A stretch of DNA of 64,000 nucleotides from Gammaproteobacteria bacterium (GTDB lineage: Bacteria > Pseudomonadota > Gammaproteobacteria > Xanthomonadales > Xanthomonadaceae): NCBI GenBank assembly GCA_025356635.1, contig JANXRY010000049.1:1-64000 (forward strand). The letters run 5' to 3'. The translations under genes were made by a program, and so were the position numbers. Below, piece by piece: positions 27,467 through 35,949 of the stretch. The notes beneath the pieces are model-generated. The model was not told the DNA's origin, did no database searches, and saw nothing but the letters and a program-made list of their open reading frames with translations. The stretch's first letter is position 1. Every line of letters begins with the position of its first letter.

Positions 27467-28042
27467 ATGAAGCGCCACTTGCTTGCCGCCTTGCTTGCCC
27501 TGACCTTCGCCGATGCCGCGCTCGCGGCGGACTACACCATCGACGCCCGCCACACCCAAGTGTTATTCACTTACACGCATATGGGTTTTTCGCATATCAC
27601 CGGTCGTTTGAACGAAGCCAGCGGCCATTTCGCATTCGATCCTGTCGCGCCGGTGAAGTCGAGCATTGATGTCGATATCCCGCTTTCGAGCCTCAGCACT
27701 GGCGTGACCGGGCTGGACGACCACATGCGCAGCGCCGATTTTTTCGACGTCGGCAAATTTCCCAGCGCGCACTTCAAGAGTACAAAAGTCACCAGCACCG
27801 ACAAGAACCATCTCAGTGTTGCCGGTGATCTGACCATCCATGGCGTGACCAAACCCGTGGTGCTACAGGTGACCATCAACCAGATCGGCGTGCATCCGAT
27901 GAAGAAAGTGCCGGCGGTCGGCCTCGATGCCAGCGCCACGATCAAGCGCTCCGATTTCGGCGTGGGTAATTTCATTCCGGTTGGCAGCGACGAAGTGGCC
28001 TTGCGCATCACCCTGGAAGCGCAGCAGGCCAAGGCGAACTGA
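27467..28042 (+). CDS. YceI-family periplasmic protein
   Basis: 191 residues from ATG 27467 with a ribosome site (CAGGAAA). The signal peptide is MKRHLLAALLALTFADAALA, then YTIDARHTQVLFTYTHMGFSH begins the YceI lipocalin-like barrel, with the family's TGLDDHMRSADFFDV and KSTKV segments. YceI proteins bind long isoprenoid chains (polyprenyl/ubiquinone-like) in the periplasm; the biological role is only partly known. Complete and typical in length. Confidence 0.93.
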   Translation: MKRHLLAALLALTFADAALAADYTIDARHTQVLFTYTHMGFSHITGRLNEASGHFAFDPVAPVKSSIDVDIPLSSLSTGVTGLDDHMRSADFFDVGKFPSAHFKSTKVTSTDKNHLSVAGDLTIHGVTKPVVLQVTINQIGVHPMKKVPAVGLDASATIKRSDFGVGNFIPVGSDEVALRITLEAQQAKAN

Positions 28043-28063
28043 GCGCGGCGCGGCGGTAGGCGC

Positions 28064-28092
28064 TAAAATGGCGTTCCGGTCCCTGGAACGCC
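28064..28092 (+). promoter_or_regulatory. -10 element and hairpin before the zinc-finger gene
   Basis: GC-TAAAAT (hexamer 28064-28069) looks like a -10 box. GGCGTTCC (28070-28077) and GGAACGCC (28085-28092) form an 8-bp stem that includes the only ribosome-site-like bases (GGAA) before the ATG at 28096. Confidence 0.35.
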
Positions 28093-28095
28093 CCC

Positions 28096-28287
28096 ATGCC
28101 CACTGCCCCGTTGCTGCCCGCCAATACCGAACGGCGTTATGAGGTGTCTCTTGCGGAATTGCCGCTGAGTTGCCCGACTCCGGCGATGGCGACCTGGAAC
28201 TCGCATCCGCGCGTTTACTTGCCGATCGAGACGACCGGCTCAGCCAAGTGCCCGTATTGCGGGGCATTGTTCGTGCTCAAGGACTGA
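28096..28287 (+). CDS. Small zinc-finger protein (zf-CHCC family)
   Basis: 63 residues. The C-terminal part has the C-x(n)-H-x(n)-C-x2-C pattern of the zf-CHCC family: Cys in LPLSCP, His in NSHPRVYLP, then CPYCGALFVLKD. The family includes the small zinc-binding subunit of mitochondrial complex I and many short bacterial proteins of unknown function. It ends 13 nt before the LPS glycosyltransferase gene, an arrangement I recall in related bacteria. Confidence 0.85.
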   Translation: MPTAPLLPANTERRYEVSLAELPLSCPTPAMATWNSHPRVYLPIETTGSAKCPYCGALFVLKD

Positions 28288-28300
28288 GCAGCGCGCAAAC

Positions 28301-29401
28301 ATGCGCCGCCTGATGGTTCTGCAACTGCTGCCGGCGCTGGAGAACGGCGGCGTCGAGCGTTCTACCGTCGAGATTGCCCAAGCCCTCACTCGTGCCGGAC
28401 ATCGGGCCGTGGTGATCTCGGCGGGTGGCGGGTGGGTGTCGGCCTTGCAAGCGGCCGGCGCAGAACATATCGCGCTCGACATCGGCCGCAAGTCGCTGAT
28501 GACCTTGCGCCACGTGCGTACGCTGCGGCGTTTGTTTGATGAACTGCGGCCGGATATCGTCCATGCCCGTTCCCGCCTGCCGGCGTGGCTGGCGTGGCTG
28601 GCACTGCGTTCGCATTCGGCACCGAAATTCATGACCACCGCGCACGGGCTGTATTCGCCGGGGCGCTATTCGGGAATCATGGCGCGCGGCGAGCGCGTGA
28701 TCTGCGTGTCATCGACTGTGCGAGAACATCTGCTTGCGCAGTGGCCAGGCACGGATCCGGATCGGCTGGTGGTGATCGAGCGCGGTATCGAGCCGTCGAA
28801 TTTTGTGGCCGACCCGCAACAGATCCCGGAATGGCGCCAACAACTGGCGGCGCAATATCCCGCGTTGGCCTCGGGGCCCTTGCTGTTGTTGCCCGGGCGC
28901 GGCACGCGCCTGAAGGGCCACGCCGAAGCGATCGAATTACTCGCGGCCATCCGGGCAAAGGGTGTGCCCGCCTGTCTCTGGATGCCCGGCGCGCGAGAAG
29001 CCGGCCGTGAGAACTACATTGCCGAACTCGAAGTCTTGGCCAAGAGGTGTGGCGTCGCCGAATACCTCGCGATCACCGCGGCGGAATCGGACATGGTGCG
29101 TGTCTACGCCGTCTCGGAGGTGGTGCTGCAACTCTCGCGCAAACCCGAAGCGTTTGGTCGCACCGTGCTTGAAGCGCTGGCGGCTCGACGCCCGATCGTC
29201 GGTTGGACGCAGGGCGGTGTCGGTGAATTGTTGGCACGCTATTTCCCGCCGGGTGCGGTGACCAAAGACGATACTGCGGCGCTGGTTGCCGTCACGCTGG
29301 CGGCGGTTGCCGGCCGGTTGCCGGTGACTGCGGCCGTTCTGCCATCATTGGCGGCAATGCAGGCGCAGACACTGAAGGTGTACGAATCCCTTGCTGGCTG
29401 A
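28301..29401 (+). CDS. Glycosyltransferase family 4-like (LPS core)
   Basis: 366 residues. GT-B fold: N-terminal LPALENGGVERSTVEIAQAL is the Gly-rich loop of GT4 enzymes, and EAFGRTVLEALAARRPIVG is the E-x7-E nucleotide-sugar motif near the C-terminus. It presumably adds a sugar to the LPS core or O-chain, using a nucleotide sugar at the cytoplasmic face. It is first in an overlapping run with the O-antigen-ligase-like, GT2 and acyltransferase genes. Sugar and linkage are not predictable. Confidence 0.9.
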   Translation: MRRLMVLQLLPALENGGVERSTVEIAQALTRAGHRAVVISAGGGWVSALQAAGAEHIALDIGRKSLMTLRHVRTLRRLFDELRPDIVHARSRLPAWLAWLALRSHSAPKFMTTAHGLYSPGRYSGIMARGERVICVSSTVREHLLAQWPGTDPDRLVVIERGIEPSNFVADPQQIPEWRQQLAAQYPALASGPLLLLPGRGTRLKGHAEAIELLAAIRAKGVPACLWMPGAREAGRENYIAELEVLAKRCGVAEYLAITAAESDMVRVYAVSEVVLQLSRKPEAFGRTVLEALAARRPIVGWTQGGVGELLARYFPPGAVTKDDTAALVAVTLAAVAGRLPVTAAVLPSLAAMQAQTLKVYESLAG

Positions 29402-30665
29402 CATCCGCGCAACCGAAAGTAGCAAAGCAGGCAACCGGTCATTCGCCTGGACGCCGTACGTCGTGCTGGCGTTCGTGGCCCTCTGGCCCATGGTCGGCCC
29501 GGCCGAAGCGGTGCTCAGCCTGGGAGCGCTCGCCAGCCTGGTGATCCTGACGCGCACACGTTTTCGCAATGGCACCGCCCTGCTGAGCCGGGAAGCCTGG
29601 GCGCTGATCACGGTGTTGTTCCTGTGTTACTGGCTGCCGGAATTATTTTCTGCGTTCGATACTGTCGACCCGGCGCGTTCTTGGCGGAAAGTCCTCTTTG
29701 ACCTGCGCTACTTGCCATTCCTGTGGTTGGCGGCGATGGCGGTTGCGCATCGGCGCGACCGCCGGTTGGTCCTGGTCGGCATTGCTGTGCTTGCCGGAGT
29801 GTGGTCGGTTGATGCCTGCGTGCAGGCGCTGACAGGCTGGAGTCTGGGCGGGGCCAATGTCTCGGATCGACTGACCGGGATTTTCGGCGCTGACAACCAG
29901 AAGCTGGGCCCGGTGTTGGCCAGCCTGTTGTCGTTCGCACTGGCCGAAGCCGACCGCCGCTGGCGGGGCCTGGGTTGGGCGCTCGCGGCCGTGCTGTTCG
30001 GCATGGTTATTCTGCTGGCTGGCTCGCGCGCGTCATGGCTGGTCTTCGCCCTGGTGATCGTGTTGGCAGGATGGCATCGCTTCGGTCGCCGGCGTTTGCT
30101 GCTTTCGCTGGCGGGCGGTGCAATTCTGGCGTCGGTGTTGGCAATGAGTTTTTCGGCGCAGTTCGTAGGCCGCATCGATCGCAGCATGGTCGCGCTCAAT
30201 GGCGACCGTGCCGGGCTCGACGTGGCCCTGGCCGGCCGCCTGAGCATCTGGCATGCCGCGCTCGGCATGATTGTCGCGCACCCGGTCAACGGCGTTGGTA
30301 TCCGCGGCTTTCGCGATGTCTACAACCAGTACGCGGCTCCCGATGATTTTTTTCTGCGCAAGGGTGAGCATGGCGGTTTGTTCGCACACCAGATTGTGCT
30401 CGAAGTGCTGAGCGAAACTGGGGCGATTGGATTGTTGTTTTGGCTTCTTGGCGTCGCCATGGCACGGCGGGCGTGGCGCTGGGCCCTGCCTGCATCGAGG
30501 CAACGCGCGACCGTGCCGATGCAGGCGCTGGTGGTGACGGTGTTTCCGTTCAATACCCATCTGGCTTTCTACGCGAGCTTCTGGGGCGGCGTGTTTTTGC
30601 TATTGCTGGCGCTGTTCGCCGGCACATTATTCGCGCAGGACGACGATGCCGCGCCCACCGATTAG
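29391..30665 (+). CDS. O-antigen ligase/polymerase-like membrane protein
   Basis: 424 residues from TTG 29391, overlapping the upstream gene by 11 nt; no ATG or GTG fits better. Ten or more membrane helices and the large periplasmic loop (around GIRGFRDVYNQYAAP, before EHGGLFAHQIVLEVLSETG) match the WaaL/Wzy_C superfamily, where the conserved His (here in FAHQ) and Arg residues act. WaaL joins O-chain to lipid A-core in the periplasm. Whether it is a ligase or a polymerase cannot be told apart here. Confidence 0.85.
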   Translation: MLADIRATESSKAGNRSFAWTPYVVLAFVALWPMVGPAEAVLSLGALASLVILTRTRFRNGTALLSREAWALITVLFLCYWLPELFSAFDTVDPARSWRKVLFDLRYLPFLWLAAMAVAHRRDRRLVLVGIAVLAGVWSVDACVQALTGWSLGGANVSDRLTGIFGADNQKLGPVLASLLSFALAEADRRWRGLGWALAAVLFGMVILLAGSRASWLVFALVIVLAGWHRFGRRRLLLSLAGGAILASVLAMSFSAQFVGRIDRSMVALNGDRAGLDVALAGRLSIWHAALGMIVAHPVNGVGIRGFRDVYNQYAAPDDFFLRKGEHGGLFAHQIVLEVLSETGAIGLLFWLLGVAMARRAWRWALPASRQRATVPMQALVVTVFPFNTHLAFYASFWGGVFLLLLALFAGTLFAQDDDAAPTD

Positions 30666-31401
30666 CGCCGTCGTCACTACCTGCAACAACGCCGGCACGC
30701 TCGACGCCTGCCTGTCGAGCCTGGCGTTTTGCGACGAAATCCTGGTGCTTGATTCCGGTTCCAGCGATGCCACCGGCGAGATCGCAGCGCGTCATCGCGC
30801 CCGTTGGTTCGTTGAGCCATTCAAGGGTTACGGGCCGCAGAAACAATCGGCCATCGACAAGGCATCGCACGACTGGGTGTTGTTGCTCGACGCCGACGAA
30901 TTTCTGGAGTCGGGTGCAAGCGACCTCATACAAGCCGAGCTCACTGCGCCGCGTGCCGAAGGCTATCGGCTGCCGCGCCGGGACTGGTTGTTCTGGCGCT
31001 GGCCGCATCCGCGGACGCGGCCGAACTGGCAACTGCGTTTGTTCCGTCGCAGTTGCGGCGGCATGAACGACGTACCCGTTCACGCCGAACCGAACGTGCG
31101 CGGTCCGGTTTGCGATCTGCAAGCGCGAATGCGCCACTACGGCGAGCCGGATCTTGCCGCGCGCGTGGACAAGGTCAATCGCTATTCGACCGGCATGGTC
31201 GAGGGCAAGCGCCGGCGCCAGCCGCGCTTTCTGCCCCTGCGCATCGTGCTGTATCCGGCATTCATGTTTTTCCGTCTGTACGTGGTCAAACTGTATTTTC
31301 TCAATGGCTGGGCCGGTTATTTCGCCGCCCGCACCCAGTCGTATTACGCCTTCCTCAAGTACGCGAAGGTGCTGGAGGCGGGTCGCAAGGAACAGCGATG
31401 A
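30646..31401 (+). CDS. Glycosyltransferase family 2 (WaaE/KdtX-like)
   Basis: 251 residues, start ATG 30646, overlapping the upstream gene by 20 nt with AGGA before it. GT-A fold: ISAVVTTCNNAGTLDACLSSL at the N-terminus, LDSGSSDATGEIA for nucleotide binding, and the metal-binding LLDADEFLE. The spacing and the FKGYGPQKQSAIDKA stretch match the WaaE/KdtX subgroup that adds the first glucose to heptose I of the LPS core. Exact acceptor is inference. Confidence 0.9.
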   Translation: MPRPPISAVVTTCNNAGTLDACLSSLAFCDEILVLDSGSSDATGEIAARHRARWFVEPFKGYGPQKQSAIDKASHDWVLLLDADEFLESGASDLIQAELTAPRAEGYRLPRRDWLFWRWPHPRTRPNWQLRLFRRSCGGMNDVPVHAEPNVRGPVCDLQARMRHYGEPDLAARVDKVNRYSTGMVEGKRRRQPRFLPLRIVLYPAFMFFRLYVVKLYFLNGWAGYFAARTQSYYAFLKYAKVLEAGRKEQR

Positions 31402-32279
31402 CTCGCTGCCTGTACTTGCCGCCCGTGGTCGCGTTGTCCAGGCTGCTCGCGCGTATGCCGCAACGCGTGCTGTTGTGGACTGCGTCCGTGGTGTCGTTCC
31501 TGCTTTGGCCGGTGCTGGCACGGCGCCGGCGAATTGCGCGCATCAATATCGATCTGTGTTTCCCCGGGCTTTCTGCAAACGAACGGCGTCGTCTGCTGCG
31601 CGCCAACCAGCGCGAAACCGTGATGGGAATGTTTGAATTGATGCGTGCCTGGTTCGCGCCAGCGCGAAAACTGCTCGCAGTGGCGGACATCGAAGGCCTG
31701 GACCGGTTGCGTGAGGCCTTGGCGCGCGGCCGGGGTGTGCTCTTGTTCACTGGCCACTTCACCCACACCGAACTGGCGGTCCGTTTGTTGTCCGAGGCCT
31801 TGGGCCAGCCGGTGCGGACGGTCGTTCGCCGGCACAATCACCCGTGCATCGAGCGCGAATTCGAGCGCGCCCGCAGCCGGGTCTTCGGGGCGACTCTTGC
31901 CAAGAAAGATACTCGCGGCTTGTTGCGGGCGCTGCAGTCGGGCGAAGTGGTGGTTTATTCGGCCGACCAGGACTTCAGTTACCAGAACGAGTTCGTGCCC
32001 TTCTTCGGCATCGCTGCGGCGACCTTGGTCAGCACGCCCGAATTGGTTCGGCGTGCCGGCGCCGAGATGATGCCGTTCTGGTTCCATCGCGTTGCTGATG
32101 GACGTTATCGCTTGTTCATCCAACCCAGGTGGCCCGACTGGAGCGAAGGCGATGCCGCCACTGCGGCGGCAATCTACATGCGTGAGCTGGAAACGGAAGT
32201 GCGCAAGTACCCGGAGCAGTACTTGTGGGTGCATCGGCGCTTCAAGACCCGGCCGCCGGGCGAACCCACCTACTACTGA
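31398..32279 (+). CDS. LpxL-type lysophospholipid/lipid A acyltransferase (copy 1)
   Basis: 293 residues from ATG 31398, overlapping the GT2 gene by 4 nt. One N-terminal membrane segment is followed by the acyltransferase core with catalytic H-x4-E in GHFTHTELA and the family's YSADQDFSYQNEFVPFFG. LpxL/LpxM enzymes move an acyl chain from acyl-ACP onto Kdo2-lipid A. It is the last gene of the run and overlaps the 3' end of the second acyltransferase gene by 7 nt on the other strand. Confidence 0.9.
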   Translation: MTRCLYLPPVVALSRLLARMPQRVLLWTASVVSFLLWPVLARRRRIARINIDLCFPGLSANERRRLLRANQRETVMGMFELMRAWFAPARKLLAVADIEGLDRLREALARGRGVLLFTGHFTHTELAVRLLSEALGQPVRTVVRRHNHPCIEREFERARSRVFGATLAKKDTRGLLRALQSGEVVVYSADQDFSYQNEFVPFFGIAAATLVSTPELVRRAGAEMMPFWFHRVADGRYRLFIQPRWPDWSEGDAATAAAIYMRELETEVRKYPEQYLWVHRRFKTRPPGEPTYY

Positions 32280-33181
32280 TACGGCGAGGCGCCGTCATCG
32301 GGTTGGCGCTTGAAGCGCTGGTGGATCCACAGGTATTGCTCGGGGCAACGCCGGATGAGTTGCTCAAGTGTTGCGATCACCCGCGCTGTATCGGCGGTGG
32401 CGTCCTTGCTCGGGAATTCTTCCAGGGCCGCGCCGATCTCGAGTTCGTAGGAACCATCGTCGAGGCGCTGGTGGAACAGTGGCAGTACTGCGGATTGGGT
32501 CAGTCTTGCCAGCTGGTGGGTCGAGGTCAGGCTCCACGCCGGTTGCCCGAAGAACGGTACGAACACGCTCTCGCCGCGGCGGGTTTCCTGGTCCGGTGCG
32601 AACCACAACACACCCCCGGACCTGAGGTGGCGGATCGCCGGGCGCAGCTCGTCGCGGGCGAACATGGCCTGCGTATAACGGCTGCGGGCGCGGCGGACCG
32701 CCCATTCCAGCGCGGCCGAATCGTGCGGGCGGTACATGCCTGCAAGTGGGACGTTTTGGTTCAGCAGGCGTACGCATATCTCCAGGGTGGTGAAATGCGG
32801 TGACACCAGGATCACGCCACGACCCGCAGCGCGGGCGCGTACGAGGTGTTCCATGCCTTGCAGCCGGTACTGCGACGACATCGGTGTCAACCGCCCCCAC
32901 CAGGCCCGCAGGAATTCGAACACACCGATTCCGAGCGAGCGAAAATGCGCGCGCAGCAATCGCTCGCGATGGCAGTTGTCGAGTTCTGGAAAGCACAGTG
33001 CCAGGTTGCGTTCGGCGACGCGCCTGCGAGCGAACATCAACTCGCGCATCAACCAGCCAAGCACCACGCCGGCGCGGCGGGCAATGGCCCAAGGTAATTG
33101 CGCCAAGGTCCAACCGAAGCCGATGCCGAACCAGGACGGCCAATGGCGGGGCGAAAGTGGTGGCGGGGGAGCGGCGGACAC
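32273..33181 (-). CDS. LpxL-type lipid A late acyltransferase (copy 2)
   Basis: 302 residues from GTG 33181. Layout as in copy 1: N-terminal membrane segment, H-x4-E in PHFTTLEIC, and FAPDQETRRGESVFVPFFG. LQGMEHLVRARAAGRGVILVSPHF matches LpxL/HtrB lauroyltransferases closely. The two copies share the family but differ widely, so they probably add different chains or act at different positions. The start codon lies 6 nt after a TAGAAT -10 box, and this promoter is back-to-back with that of waaA. Confidence 0.92.
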   Translation of the reverse strand: MSAAPPPPLSPRHWPSWFGIGFGWTLAQLPWAIARRAGVVLGWLMRELMFARRRVAERNLALCFPELDNCHRERLLRAHFRSLGIGVFEFLRAWWGRLTPMSSQYRLQGMEHLVRARAAGRGVILVSPHFTTLEICVRLLNQNVPLAGMYRPHDSAALEWAVRRARSRYTQAMFARDELRPAIRHLRSGGVLWFAPDQETRRGESVFVPFFGQPAWSLTSTHQLARLTQSAVLPLFHQRLDDGSYELEIGAALEEFPSKDATADTARVIATLEQLIRRCPEQYLWIHQRFKRQPDDGASPYQ

Positions 33182-33193
33182 GGACAGATTCTA
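33182..33193 (-). promoter_or_regulatory. Leaderless -10 promoter of the lpxL-type gene
   Basis: On the minus strand GC-TAGAAT (hexamer 33193-33188) is followed by 6 nt and then GTG 33181. No ribosome site is present, and no -35 box is evident. Confidence 0.5.
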
Positions 33194-33204
33194 GCGGGGT
33201 CGGC

Positions 33205-33216
33205 TATCCTGCGCGC
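33205..33216 (+). promoter_or_regulatory. Leaderless -10 promoter of waaA
   Basis: GC-TATCCT (hexamer 33205-33210) is followed by 6 nt and ATG 33217. CGGACA at 33181-33186 is a possible -35 with an 18-nt spacer. It is 11 nt from the divergent -10 box. Confidence 0.5.
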
Positions 33217-34521
33217 ATGCATGAGACTCTCGGTCAACGAGCCTGGCGCAGTATCTATTCGCTGGTCGCGCGTCTGGGCCTGCCGTTCTTGATGTTTTAC
33301 CTGGTCTGGCGTGGCTTGCGCTTGCGGACTTATCTCGATCGCTGGAGCGAACGCTTCGCGCTCTACCGTGAACCCGGGCCGGTCGGCTGCCTGTGGCTGC
33401 ATGCGGTCTCGGTCGGAGAAGTCAACGCTGCTGCGCCACTGTTGGCGGCGTTGCGACTTCGGCATCCGGGCAGTGTGTTCCTGGTCACCACGACCACCCC
33501 GACGGGTTCGGCAAGGGCAAGGACGCTATGGGCAGACCAAGTGCGGCACGCCTACCTGCCCTACGACATGCCGGGCGCAGTGCGCCATTTCCTTGACCAC
33601 TTCCGCCCGTGCTTGGCAGTGGTGATGGAGACCGAGATCTGGCCGAATCTCTACGCTGAGCTCGGACGTCGCGACATTCCGTTGGCGATCGTCAATGCCC
33701 GGCTTTCCGAGCAATCACTACGCAGCTATCGGCCGATCCGGCCACTGCTCAGTGGGGCGCTTGCCAGGGTGCGCTGCGTGGCCGCCCAATCCGAAGGCGA
33801 TTCCGAACGCTATCGCCGGCTCGGCGCGCGCCCTGAAACGTTGTCAGTTACCGGCAACCTGAAATACGACATTGAATTGCCCGATGGCCTCGCAGAACAA
33901 GCGTTGCGTTGGCGGCAAACCTGGGGTGCGCGCCCGGTGTGGATCGCTGCCAGTACGCATCCGGAAGAAGAAGCGATCATGCTCGCCGCACACCAGGCAT
34001 TGCAGAAGCAATTTCCGCAGGCATTGTTGCTCTGGGCACCGCGCCACCCGGAGCGCTTCGAGGTTGTCGCCAATGAGGCCGGGCGCGCTGGATTCACTGT
34101 CACACGGCGGAGCAGCGATGGTCTGCCGTCTGCGGCGACCGCCGTGTTCGTAATCGACACCTTGGGTGAACTGCTGGCGTTTTACGCGGCAGCCGATGTC
34201 GCTTTTGTCGGCGGCAGTTTGCAGCCGATTGGCGGGCACAATCTGCTTGAACCGGCGGCGCTGGGCATTCCGGCCCTGGTTGGTCCGCACACCGGCAACT
34301 TCTTCGAGATCACCGAGCTGTTGTTGGCAACGGGCGCGGTACGGCGCGTGCAGGATATCGAGTCGCTGGCGGAAGCGATCGCGGCGTGGTGGTCGGATCC
34401 GTCGCAGGCTCGCGCCTGCGGCGAAGCCGGCCGGACGAGGATCGCCGCCGAGCGCGGCGCCCTGGCACGCACGCTCGGCTGGCTGGATCGGCTCTGCCCG
34501 CCGGAGGCGGGCGCAGATTGA
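33217..34521 (+). CDS. waaA: 3-deoxy-D-manno-octulosonic acid (Kdo) transferase
   Basis: 434 residues from ATG 33217. Membrane-anchoring N-terminal helix, then the GT-B core with WLHAVSVGEVNAAAPLL, VMETEIWPNLYAEL, and the C-terminal FVGGSLQPIGGHNLLEPAALGIP that binds CMP-Kdo. WaaA joins Kdo to lipid IVA, the step required before the LpxL-type acyltransferases can work. Its promoter is back-to-back with that of an acyltransferase gene. It ends 1 nt from the convergent tolC-like gene. Confidence 0.96.
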   Translation: MHETLGQRAWRSIYSLVARLGLPFLMFYLVWRGLRLRTYLDRWSERFALYREPGPVGCLWLHAVSVGEVNAAAPLLAALRLRHPGSVFLVTTTTPTGSARARTLWADQVRHAYLPYDMPGAVRHFLDHFRPCLAVVMETEIWPNLYAELGRRDIPLAIVNARLSEQSLRSYRPIRPLLSGALARVRCVAAQSEGDSERYRRLGARPETLSVTGNLKYDIELPDGLAEQALRWRQTWGARPVWIAASTHPEEEAIMLAAHQALQKQFPQALLLWAPRHPERFEVVANEAGRAGFTVTRRSSDGLPSAATAVFVIDTLGELLAFYAAADVAFVGGSLQPIGGHNLLEPAALGIPALVGPHTGNFFEITELLLATGAVRRVQDIESLAEAIAAWWSDPSQARACGEAGRTRIAAERGALARTLGWLDRLCPPEAGAD

Positions 34522-34522
34522 A

Positions 34523-35935
34523 TTATTCGGTGTCGGTTTTGTCCAGCGCGGCGTCGGCGTCAACGGTAAGCGCAGCGTTGACTGCCTGCAAATCGGCCAG
34601 CACGATTATTCCGGCGGCCTGGCGCAGCTTCAGTACATTGACCAGGTAGGCATGGCGGGCGACTGCGAATTCGCGCTGGGCCTGGAATAATTGCTGCTGC
34701 GCGATCAGTACGTCGACGATGGTGCGTGTGCCGACTTCCAACCCGGCAGTGCCGGCTTCGTAAGCAGCCTTGGCGGAAACCACCGCCTGGCGACGTGCTT
34801 CGACTTCGGCCTGTCCCGCTACCAGCGACCGGTAAGCGCCACGGGTCTGGCGGGTGATGGCCCGTTTTTGTTGTTCGAACTGGTCGGCTACTACGTCGCG
34901 CTGGTATAGCGCCTGGCGCAATCGTGACTGGGTCGCGAAACCGCTGAACAGCGGGACCGACAAGCTGACGCCAATGCTGGTGCCGCGGCTGCCATTGTCG
35001 AAGTTGGCAAAACTGGCGGAAGGCAGCAACACTTCATTACTGCCACTGGTGTTGTTGTCTCGCCAGGAGGCGGTTGCGGCAATCGTCGGATAGTGTCCCG
35101 CGCGGGCGGTCTCGACATCTTTCTCAGCGGCGCCGAGAGCTTCCGAATAGGCCTTCAGTGCGGGATTGCTCTGCACAGCCAGGTTGACCCAGTCCTCGAC
35201 ATTGCGGCTGTCCTTGTTTTCCGGGTGGTAGTCCGCCGCCAAGCCCTTCAGCCCGGCCAGTGGCTGGCCAGTGATTTCGGCAAGCGCTTCGTAGGCATCG
35301 TCAAGCGCGTTGGCCGTGCTGATGGTGTTGGCACGGGCACTGTCGTAACGGGCGCGGGCTTCGTGCACGTCGGTGATCGGGGCAAGCCCGACTTCCAGCC
35401 GTTTTTCCGCTTGGTCCAGTTGGCGCTTAACCGAGCGCTCTTCGGCACGCGAAGACGCCAAGGTCTCGATCGCGGTCAAGACGTTGAAATAGGCATCCGC
35501 GACCCGCACGATCAAGGCATTGGCGGTGGCATCGTATTCGGCGTCGGACTGCCGGGCCCGCGCCTTGCTTGCGCCCAGGCGGGAGTAATTGCTGTAGTCG
35601 AAGACACTCTGGCGCAGGCTGAAGCCATAGCTGTGGGTGGTCGAATCGTTGTTGGTGACGGTCGGGGGCTGCACGATCGATCCGAAAGCTTCCGAGCCTT
35701 GGCTCTGGTTCTGGCTACGGTTGTAGCTGAGGTCGCCGGTCAGCTGCGGCAGCAGTGCAGCGCGCGATTGCACCACGCCCTCGCCCTGGGCGCTGCGTTG
35801 CGCCTCGGAGGCGGCTAGCTGCGGATCGTTTTGCCGGGCCAAGTCGTAAGCCTGGATCAGGTCGGTGGCATGCGCCTGGGCGGTGAAGCCGGCCAGGAGC
35901 AGCGCAAGGGACAACGGGCGAAGGCGCAGTGGCAT
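34523..35935 (-). CDS. tolC: TolC-family outer-membrane efflux channel
   Basis: Start placed at ATG 35935, which gives a clean signal peptide (MPLRLRPLSLALLLAGF, cut after AQAHA) and 470 residues; the frame is open further but overlaps pcm. Two repeated OEP domains are visible, each with long helices (LIQAYDLARQNDPQLAASEA near the start and RTRGAYRSLVAGQAEVEARR later). TolC forms the trimeric outer-membrane tunnel for RND pumps and type I secretion. An RND adaptor/pump pair lies 1.5 kb upstream on the other strand and could use it. Probably co-transcribed with pcm (14 nt gap). Confidence 0.94.
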   Translation of the reverse strand: MPLRLRPLSLALLLAGFTAQAHATDLIQAYDLARQNDPQLAASEAQRSAQGEGVVQSRAALLPQLTGDLSYNRSQNQSQGSEAFGSIVQPPTVTNNDSTTHSYGFSLRQSVFDYSNYSRLGASKARARQSDAEYDATANALIVRVADAYFNVLTAIETLASSRAEERSVKRQLDQAEKRLEVGLAPITDVHEARARYDSARANTISTANALDDAYEALAEITGQPLAGLKGLAADYHPENKDSRNVEDWVNLAVQSNPALKAYSEALGAAEKDVETARAGHYPTIAATASWRDNNTSGSNEVLLPSASFANFDNGSRGTSIGVSLSVPLFSGFATQSRLRQALYQRDVVADQFEQQKRAITRQTRGAYRSLVAGQAEVEARRQAVVSAKAAYEAGTAGLEVGTRTIVDVLIAQQQLFQAQREFAVARHAYLVNVLKLRQAAGIIVLADLQAVNAALTVDADAALDKTDTE

Positions 35936-35949
35936 GGGAATGTCCAGGA

